A stretch of DNA of 64,000 nt, from NCBI RefSeq assembly GCF_001653235.2, contig NC_035791.1, positions 1,116,001 to 1,180,000 on the forward strand. The letters run 5' to 3'. The notes under the pieces are model-generated. The model worked only from the letters and a program-made list of their open reading frames with translations, did no database searches and was not told the origin of the DNA. The position numbers and the translations under genes were made by a program. This DNA is from Pochonia chlamydosporia 170 (taxonomy: Eukaryota > Ascomycota > Sordariomycetes > Hypocreales > Clavicipitaceae). This document shows positions 57,201 to 64,000 of this stretch, piece by piece. How positions within the stretch are numbered: position 1 is the stretch's first letter; every line of letters begins with the position of its first letter.

Positions 57201-57670
57201 TACGCGAGGATATCGAGTACGTCGCAGGCCGATGGTCAAGGGAAGTCAAAGACAATGACTATATCGATTTCGTCGGAGAGCTATACGAGACATGGCATCG
57301 AATTTGCCCACTGCAGACCGAATCGTCATCCGAGTTGACTCAACACCTGCAGCAGCCATACTTTAAGAATCCACACGCAAGTCTCTGGGAACTTCTCAAA
57401 GCGTCCCTCACATTCAAATTATTTCACAACTCAAAGCCCAAGTTTGTGTGGCAAGTGGCTGGACGGCAACTTGCCTTTTTGAAGGCAATGGCACAAGATT
57501 GCCCAGAGAGGACGTCTTGCGTTGTCATTGTACCTCAGCTGTACACTGCGCTCAAGGTGGACAAGAAGTTGGTCGAGTCGAGAAGAGCACGGCGCTTGGC
57601 GGTAACTGAGAGGAGAGCCGCGGATTTTGAGGCATTAGATTATGACAGTGATGAGAGCATTAATGAATGA
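54277..57670 (+). CDS. RNA-dependent RNA polymerase (QDE-1/RRP type)
   Basis: Three exons (54277-54676, 54734-55510, 55569-57670) with introns of 57 and 58 nt give 1092 aa. The Ser-rich, probably disordered N-terminus is followed by the cellular RdRP domain. TRTWATVELEREQIHNL, restored across the second splice, precedes MNDGIGRMSKSLATKIADKL and YQARLGSAKGMWIVD. The catalytic loop is KLSGGDYDGDRAWVCWD with DYDGD at about 721-725, the metal-binding motif of RNA-silencing RdRPs. It makes double-stranded RNA for quelling, meiotic silencing or small-RNA paths. This protein is shorter than Neurospora QDE-1 (about 1400 aa), mostly in the N-terminus. Which paralogue it is cannot be told from one window. 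Confidence 0.93.
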
Positions 57671-58280
57671 GCGTAGCATAGCGAGATTTTGCGGGCATTT
57701 TGGTTTCTGTTGGATGTAGATTCAGGACAGCGGGAAGCGTAGAAGGTTTTCATAGCTGCAGCATAGAAGATGCTGGTTTCATAAACGTAATACAATGCTT
57801 TAAACTTGGCTTTGCACGATACTCCCTCAAAGTGTTCTGCCATTGCACCCTTGTGCGCAAAGCTGAAGGCAAAATATTTGCCGCAGAGGACCAGACCCTT
57901 GCTAGCCATCTTCTACCCGTTCCTTTTGCTCCGTGAAGGCGTAAAATAGGTGCGAGGCAAAGATCGGTAATACATCTGCCTGTTTTTCGAGGTAAAATAG
58001 GCCGGCAGTGTGTACTCCTGGATTTGTAACATATGTTGGCTAATATCACAGTGTGTGACTTCGCCTACACCTTAGAGCGCTCAAAAGGGTACAGTATATA
58101 CTGCTTCTTACCTGATCGTTGGTGTCATCTGGGACTGTGCACATGATTTTCGGCACGTAGGACATACATCAGATCCAGTTTCCAAATGAAAGAGGCGAAA
58201 AACTGCATATTGATATTACAGATGTCGTGATATACCATGTCTAACCTAAATTCCCATCTCATCGTAATCCAAATGTTAAA
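57671..58280. other. Convergent intergenic region
   Basis: Between the 3' ends of the RdRP gene (plus) and the A-T-R-R gene (minus). Nothing else is seen. Confidence 0.5.
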
Positions 58281-61200
58281 TTAAATCGGCTCATCCCTCG
58301 GCTCAATAAGAACCTCATTAACAGCCACATGCTCCGGCTGCGTCACTGCATACAAAATCGCTCCCGCAACGTCCTCCGCATCTAGGACCTTCGCACCCGT
58401 AGGTTCACCATACTTCTTCAACGCCTCCGCATCCGTAGAGATATTCAACAGCCCCGTGTCCACATTACCGGGCTGAATGCCAGTGACGCGAAGACCCGAG
58501 CCGACGGTCTCCAAACGCAAGCTCTGGAGGGTGGCTTCCACGAAGAACTTGCTGGCGGAGTACACGCCCAGGCCGGGGAACACTTTGCGCCCTGCGTCGG
58601 AGGAGATGGCGACGATGTGGCCGCGCTTTCGCTCGAGGAAGCCGGGGACTGTGGAGGAGAGGCAGTGCAGCAGGCCCTTGCAGTTGATGTCGACGGTGCG
58701 CTCCCACTCTTCGGTTTGGCAGTTGGCCATCATGGTGAAGTACATGACGCCAGCACAGCTGACGAGGATGTCGATGGGTCCGAGCTTCTCGGTGGTAGTC
58801 TTCATGAGGGACTCTACTTGGGCCTTGCTGGTGACGTCGGTCTTGTGTACTAGGATTTTGCCGCTGCAAGTGGATAGCTTGGCCTTGACCTTCTCAAGTT
58901 CATCGGTTCGACGAGCGGCGAGGGCAATGTGGGCGCCTTCACCTGCGAGTTTGGCGGCGACGGCGGCACCGATGCCAGAGGAGGCCCCGGTGATGACGGC
59001 TACGCGACCGGACAGGCGTCCCTTCTTGGCGGGAGAGTGCACGCCGTTTACCTTGAGGCGCAGAGGGGGCCGTGGAAGCCAACCACGTGCGAAGAAGTGT
59101 CTTGCGTATGTTTCCCACAAGTTCCTATCGATCTTGGGTCGGGAAACGCCATACAGATCCAGGGCAGGTTGAGTGGCGCCATCTTTGAGGATAGTAACCA
59201 GCTCCAAGGTATCAACTGTGGGCATACCACCACGGAGAATGTCGACTGTAAAAGGATCGTCACCACCTCGTCCTGACCCGCGCTTCTCCTTCCACAGAGA
59301 CACCCAATCGTCCCAGGGAAGTCGTTTAGTCGGATATCCAAGGGCTTCAAGATCTTGGAACACCTGTTCAGCAGTCACTGGCGCAGGGTCACCCAAGTGA
59401 TACAGCTTCTGTTTTGTGCAAGGGTGGTTGGCTAAGGTGACAATAGCTTGGCTCACAAAGTCGACTGGTGTCATTTCTGCCAGCCAGCCGTCAACCTTGG
59501 GAGCAAAGCCGAGGTGCAAAGATTCGACAATCAGCGCGTTCAAAAGATCGTAAGTGTTAGTGGCACCAGTCACACTGTGACCACTAATAGTACCAGGTCG
59601 ATATACCTTGACGTGCATGCCTCGGCGACCAGCTTCATAAACCAGCGTCTCGGCAACCCACTTCGTTTGGCCATAGCCGTCGGGCAGCTTTGTCGGTACA
59701 TCACTGATATCCAGCATTGCTTCCTCCGTCCACGGGGTCTTGGATGGGGGTAAGACGCCGTTGGTCGATACGTGGTGCATAGTGGCTCCTCCTCGAGAGG
59801 CAAGCCTCAAAATCTCACGGGTACCTCCTACGTTAGCATTTCGCAATGCAGCATAGGGGTATACCAAGTTGACAGTGGCGGCAGCGTGAACAATTACATC
59901 AACGCGTGAGGCAAGGTCCTGGAAAGCCTCGGGGGAGAGACCGAGACGGTTACGGGCCAAGTTACCGGGCACAACCTCCATCCTTTCCAGCATGGCGTCA
60001 TTCCAAATTCCCTGGTCAATCAAATTCTTTCGAATACGAGCAATACCGGCTGGGCGGCAGTCAATGTTGGGGTCCGTGAAACGAATAAGGCAGAGAATTT
60101 GAGCTGAAGTGTTCTCCAAAAGAGACTTCAGAAGGAAGGCGCCCAAATAACCCGTCGCACCGGTGAGAAGAATAGTCTCGGCATCGTTGAGGCGGCACAT
60201 GGGCTTCCCGTTGGATTTGATGTCATCCGGCAGTGCAGAGTCGGCAAGCAATACGGCAGGAAGGTCTGCTTGTACGGCTGCTGTATGACCATCTCGGGCC
60301 GCTCTCACCGCATCCAAATGGCCCTCCAAGGTTGGAGTACCGGCGAGGGGTGCAAGAGGAACCGGAAAACCGAAAGTTCTTGTTAGGCGACCGGCCAAAT
60401 CAGCCAAGGTCAATGAGTGACCACCGAGATCGAAGAAGCTGTGGCTTTGCGAGATGGCACTGGCTGGGATGTTGAGAGACAAAGCCCACATCTTGATAAT
60501 AGTGTCCATCTTAATTCGTGTGTCATGCTCCTTCTTGGCATTGATGTTGGGGGTCTTTGGGGAAGGCGGAGGAGGCAAAGCATTGAGGTCGGTCTTGCCC
60601 GAGACGCCATGGGTGGGTAGCGACTCAAGTTCAACCCAGATGGTGGGAATCATATAATGGGCAAGATGATCGGATAGTGCTCGTCTGGCCACGGGACTGT
60701 ATCCCGACTCATCAACGACCAAAACTGTTCGATTCCGATGCTCGCCCTTATCAGGGACGACATAGGCCACCAATTGCTTCTCTAAACCGTCACCGCGGGC
60801 AACGACAGCGCAAGCTCGAACTGCGAGGTGCTTGACAATTGTCGCCTCGACAGCGCCAGGCTGGACGGTGTATCCTCTGGTCTTGATCATTCCACCGACT
60901 CTGCCTGTGATTTCGAGGAGGCCAGAGGGAAGAATTCTGGCCATGTCTCCCGTTCGGTACATTCTCGCGTCCAAACCAGTCGAAAATGGGTCTATTTGGA
61001 AAGCCTTTGCTGTGGTTTCTGGGAGATTGAGATATCCCCTAGCCAGCATATCACCACCAACGTATAGCTCACCACTGGTGCCAACGTCTACTCTGTTGCC
61101 AGCCTCGTCAAGGATGTAGATAGTCGACGGGTCCATTGGCGGACCAACAGGGCAAACCCTAGCCTCGTAGTCTATAAAGCTCTTGATATCGCCTGCTGCA

Positions 61201-62123
61201 ACTTCGTGCGTCTCGCTAGCGCTGTATACGTTGAGAAGTCGAACATTGGGCAGTGCCGCGAAAGCACGACGGCACAGATCAGTTGTGACAACCTCGCCAT
61301 TGAGCCACAGGGACTTCAGGTCCGGGAGGGTATCGGCGAGAGATGGGTGACGAGTGAGAACGGTAGCGAGGAGTGTTGGGGTCATCAATGTGTCAGTGAT
61401 TTTTCGAGCAGCAAGGAACTCGACCAATCCCTCGGGATCATAGCTTGCGCAGTCCGGGACCGCTACGGTGGTCGCTCCACGGAGGAGCGGCCGGAGCATT
61501 TCCCAAGTGAAGAATACATTGCAAGCCACTCGGTCGCCGGGTCCTAGATCGCTAAGACCAAATCTCAAATCGTATGAGCAGACTGAGGCCCGGTGTGGAT
61601 TCGCTATACCCTTGGGTTTACCGGTCGTGCCAGAAGAGTACGAAACAAAGGCAAGTCTGTCAAGATCATCTTCTGCCGGCAGTGGGGGTTTCGGTTCCAC
61701 TAGAATTGGCTCATTCGCGCCAACAGTCATGTCTGGTTGATCAATGACAATAACCGGGATATCGACTTTGAGGTTGCTAGCATGGGCCTTTTGCGTCACA
61801 ATGACGGTCGGTCTAGCATCATCAATGACGTCGCGTAATAAAGCTGCGGGATAAGCCAATTCAAGCACCAAATAGGCACCGCCGGCTCTGAGAGCTGCCA
61901 GGGACGCGACAACGTTATCGGCGCTGCGATTCATGAGTACGCCGACAAGGCAATCTCTACCGACGCCATACTGACGAAGGCGATCCGCCAGGGCCCAGGT
62001 CTCGCTGTCGAGTTCGGCGTATGTGAGGGTTCGTTTTTCATCTTCGAGGGCGACCGCTTGAGGGGTAGCCTGTGCCTGTCGCTCAAAGAGCGCTGCCAGG
62101 TCTATCGAAGTGTTGATTGTCAT
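58281..62123 (-). CDS. A-T-R-R carboxylate reductase, glycine-betaine-reductase-like
   Basis: A 1280-aa single-exon NRPS-like protein from ATG 62123. Domains in order: adenylation (about 1-515) with VSYSSGTTGKPKG, GELYVGGDMLARGYL, YRTGDMARILPSG and the Lys of GVSGKTDLNALP; carrier (about 530-600) with FFDLGGHSLTLADL, Ser570 taking phosphopantetheine; thioester reductase R1 (about 645-1010) with LLTGATGYLG and the YGQTK active site (Tyr817, Lys821); and a second, SDR-type reductase R2 (about 1035-1280) with VITGASSGIG and VYSASK (Tyr1188, Lys1192). This A-T-R1-R2 order and length match the fungal ATRR that activates glycine betaine and reduces it through the aldehyde to choline. There is no condensation domain. 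Substrate is inferred from architecture, not from the pocket. Confidence 0.85.
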   Translation of the reverse strand: MTINTSIDLAALFERQAQATPQAVALEDEKRTLTYAELDSETWALADRLRQYGVGRDCLVGVLMNRSADNVVASLAALRAGGAYLVLELAYPAALLRDVIDDARPTVIVTQKAHASNLKVDIPVIVIDQPDMTVGANEPILVEPKPPLPAEDDLDRLAFVSYSSGTTGKPKGIANPHRASVCSYDLRFGLSDLGPGDRVACNVFFTWEMLRPLLRGATTVAVPDCASYDPEGLVEFLAARKITDTLMTPTLLATVLTRHPSLADTLPDLKSLWLNGEVVTTDLCRRAFAALPNVRLLNVYSASETHEVAAGDIKSFIDYEARVCPVGPPMDPSTIYILDEAGNRVDVGTSGELYVGGDMLARGYLNLPETTAKAFQIDPFSTGLDARMYRTGDMARILPSGLLEITGRVGGMIKTRGYTVQPGAVEATIVKHLAVRACAVVARGDGLEKQLVAYVVPDKGEHRNRTVLVVDESGYSPVARRALSDHLAHYMIPTIWVELESLPTHGVSGKTDLNALPPPPSPKTPNINAKKEHDTRIKMDTIIKMWALSLNIPASAISQSHSFFDLGGHSLTLADLAGRLTRTFGFPVPLAPLAGTPTLEGHLDAVRAARDGHTAAVQADLPAVLLADSALPDDIKSNGKPMCRLNDAETILLTGATGYLGAFLLKSLLENTSAQILCLIRFTDPNIDCRPAGIARIRKNLIDQGIWNDAMLERMEVVPGNLARNRLGLSPEAFQDLASRVDVIVHAAATVNLVYPYAALRNANVGGTREILRLASRGGATMHHVSTNGVLPPSKTPWTEEAMLDISDVPTKLPDGYGQTKWVAETLVYEAGRRGMHVKVYRPGTISGHSVTGATNTYDLLNALIVESLHLGFAPKVDGWLAEMTPVDFVSQAIVTLANHPCTKQKLYHLGDPAPVTAEQVFQDLEALGYPTKRLPWDDWVSLWKEKRGSGRGGDDPFTVDILRGGMPTVDTLELVTILKDGATQPALDLYGVSRPKIDRNLWETYARHFFARGWLPRPPLRLKVNGVHSPAKKGRLSGRVAVITGASSGIGAAVAAKLAGEGAHIALAARRTDELEKVKAKLSTCSGKILVHKTDVTSKAQVESLMKTTTEKLGPIDILVSCAGVMYFTMMANCQTEEWERTVDINCKGLLHCLSSTVPGFLERKRGHIVAISSDAGRKVFPGLGVYSASKFFVEATLQSLRLETVGSGLRVTGIQPGNVDTGLLNISTDAEALKKYGEPTGAKVLDAEDVAGAILYAVTQPEHVAVNEVLIEPRDEPI

Positions 62124-62791
62124 CTTGCCGCTCAAGAATGGTGACAGATGCTAGACGTAGATGGGGAGGTGAAGCGGCAGCCAAACGAGGCAGCTGACGA
62201 AACTTAAGTGAGATCCAGCCAGATCTGAATCTCAGTAGCACCGCTTTTTCCCGAAAATGTCCAATGTAGGTAATCTGGTTGGGAAAGGTGAGTTGCTGCA
62301 ATTGCAATTGCCCTTGAAGCCGTTTGCAGGCACGTGGGTTCGACGAAGAAAATCTTGTGGAGGTTTCTCACAGTGCTAGGCACCGTTGCCGATCAATTGC
62401 CACAAGAACCAGTTCCTGACTCTACAATGAGGGAATTGATGCAACGTACAGCTCAAAAAAAAACAACCCCGTAGTCGGTACAATACACCAAATTAAGAGA
62501 GGAACAGCTTCCAGGAGTGGAGAGCGGTCACAAGTTGGGTGGCAATGGGACACGCGACACTTTATACGGGGAGGTGAGCAGGTCGACACCAAACATTTGA
62601 ACCCAACTTGACACGACATGAACAATCCAGAAACCCATGTGAATGTGACTAGGGGGCAACATTACAGAGCCTATCACATCCCACAGCTTATTCCCTTGGG
62701 GGTTCGGTCTGGCATGCGTCCACTTTGCTAGTCTCATCTGGCCTAGACTTTGTGGGATGTCGGTCTGAAGCCGATTATTTTAAACTCAACA
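62124..62791. other. Intergenic, upstream of A-T-R-R gene
   Basis: Promoter region of the minus-strand A-T-R-R gene and perhaps of a tentative plus-strand gene. A poly-A run lies near 62455. No gene is seen inside. Confidence 0.5.
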
Positions 62792-63135
62792 ATGATGTTC
62801 CCCTCCACGCCACTGGCCGAAAAGAGAAAGCGGTCACACGAAGCCTCGCCAAATCAGGATGGCGGTGAGAGAATTGCCTTCTTCTGCCCCTGTTGTGCCC
62901 CTGCACGTTGGATGTCAGGCGTCTCCCTTTCGTCTTTGTGCATCAATGTCAAAGGGGTGCAGAAGTCTTCGGCGCTGTCGAAATCGAGCACAGTCACAGA
63001 CGCGATTCTCAGCAAAAATACGAACATTTTAAATCAGCCATGCTGCCAATTAATCCTTCCGAGCAGTACTCGAGGTGTTCACTTTTCCCCCGCGCTGCGA
63101 ACGGGTACCGCTGGCTCATCTTGACATTTGCGTGA
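62792..63135 (+). CDS. Tentative two-exon small gene
   Basis: ATG 62792 opens MMFPSTPLAEKRKRSHEASP, coding-like and with a basic KRKR patch, up to a good donor (GTGAGA at 62865). Removing 98 bases to the CAG ending at 62962 joins it in frame to EVFGAVEIEHSHRRDSQQKY and on to a TGA at 63133, 81 aa in all. Unspliced, the frame is a longer stretch with several cysteines and no motif. No family is recognised. Splice choice, end and reality are uncertain; a further intron could extend it to the right. Confidence 0.3.
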
Positions 63136-64000
63136 CCCATTGCCGTTTGCGGCTTAGCGTCTCTCTCCATTGGCCCAGAGGAAACCTCAACAAAAATGAA
63201 AGGTTGGCCCATGTCGACAAATTCCAGGGTTCTGCAGGTTGTGCTTTTGGCATGTGACAGAGTTGGGTCTCCGTTGATTCTGGCAGTTGGGTGCTTTATG
63301 CTATTATTAATTGCATAGCCAGTAAGGTTATTCGTGGGTGAATTGGAGGTGGCTGAGGGCCAGGATGCGGTCAGCATGGACACCTTCGACGAGACTGCAT
63401 ATGCAGGCACGAAATGGCTGGAATTCAGACCAGACGAAAAGTGCCGACTCCGCGTGTCTCATGCCGGACGCCCGACTCCTGAATAGGATAAAGAAATGCA
63501 TACCATGCATGCATCGAGTGTTGCAATTCGCAGCCATCAATGCGCCGACTCGCGCTTCCCCGCGTTTGGGTGATAATTTCCGGTCTTGTTTCCCGCGCGT
63601 TTAATGCTGTGCATCTCACGACTTGATATCGTGACTTGCTGAACCATCATGAATATGTCCACAGCACAGTTGCAACGAGGCTGATACAGAGGGCTTCCTC
63701 CCAGAACTCGGTTGGTGAGCGATTTTGTATCGTTTCAAAGCCTCATTGAGACAGATGGCGCAGACAATGCCCCAAAGTTCTCAATAGAGACCACCAACCA
63801 GGGCAACCAAAACACTGTATATCCTATTGAGGATGAAAATTAGAAAGCCACATTTTCCACGTTCACGCAATAATGGCCAAGCACGTAATTCGTCCAAAAC
63901 GGGTATCATTACTATATAGACAGACAGGTCATGACTGAACCTAACTCATAAAATGCAATCGCCATATATGCATGCAACCAACGCCATATGCAAAATCGCG
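63136..64000. other. Intergenic, right edge
   Basis: No supported gene up to the window edge; open stretches are short and overlap on both strands. Confidence 0.5.

Noticed and set aside
58477..59172. Long plus-strand open stretch inside the A-T-R-R gene
   Set aside because: Antisense shadow of the high-GC reductase coding region; no motif.

Overview
This window looks like a chromosome segment of a filamentous ascomycete, most likely a Sordariomycete of the Hypocreales type. The support is eukaryotic gene structure, with short introns (42-101 nt) showing GTRNGT donors, CTAAC/CTAAT branch sites and YAG acceptors, and fungus-specific families: two Zn2Cys6 regulators, a HET-domain protein, a QDE-1-type RNA-dependent RNA polymerase, a secreted Mn-type lipoxygenase, a penicillopepsin-like protease and an A-T-R-R synthetase-like reductase. 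I did not identify the species. Exon boundaries were read by eye from splice signals, and every spliced model given below restores one continuous frame.

Layout. 1-12 kb: a single-span surface protein, a bestrophin-like channel, an MFS transporter, a Ser/Thr-rich membrane glycoprotein whose membrane span lies in a second exon, and a frame-disrupted gene. 12-19 kb: secreted lipoxygenase, HAD hydrolase, thioredoxin-reductase-like flavoprotein and a six-cysteine secreted protein, all on plus. 19-31 kb: a secreted M60 metallopeptidase, then a compact block made of a Zn2Cys6 regulator with a duplicated N-terminal module, an MFS transporter and an AnmK/levoglucosan-kinase-family enzyme, followed by an MBL-fold protein. 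31-48 kb: gene-poor, with a secreted alpha/beta hydrolase, a histidine phosphatase, a DUF1348/NTF2-like protein whose intron carries a 22-C tract, an unknown protein, a HET protein, an NmrA-like oxidoreductase and an aspartic protease. 49-62 kb: RIO1 kinase, an eight-exon Zn2Cys6 regulator divergent from the RdRP, and a 1280-aa A-T-R-R enzyme matching the fungal glycine-betaine reductase architecture. 62-64 kb is mostly intergenic, with one tentative small gene.

How genes may work together. The clearest functional neighbourhood is 23.2-29.4 kb: regulator, sugar-type transporter and 1,6-anhydrosugar kinase side by side, the last two divergent from one 0.7-kb promoter region. I infer a possible 1,6-anhydrosugar (levoglucosan or anhydro-N-acetylmuramic acid) uptake and phosphorylation locus. 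Several secreted proteins (lipoxygenase, M60 peptidase, aspartic protease, alpha/beta hydrolase, Cys-rich peptide) fit a fungus that digests or infects a host, but they are scattered, not clustered. No tRNA, rRNA, CRISPR or intact transposon was seen.
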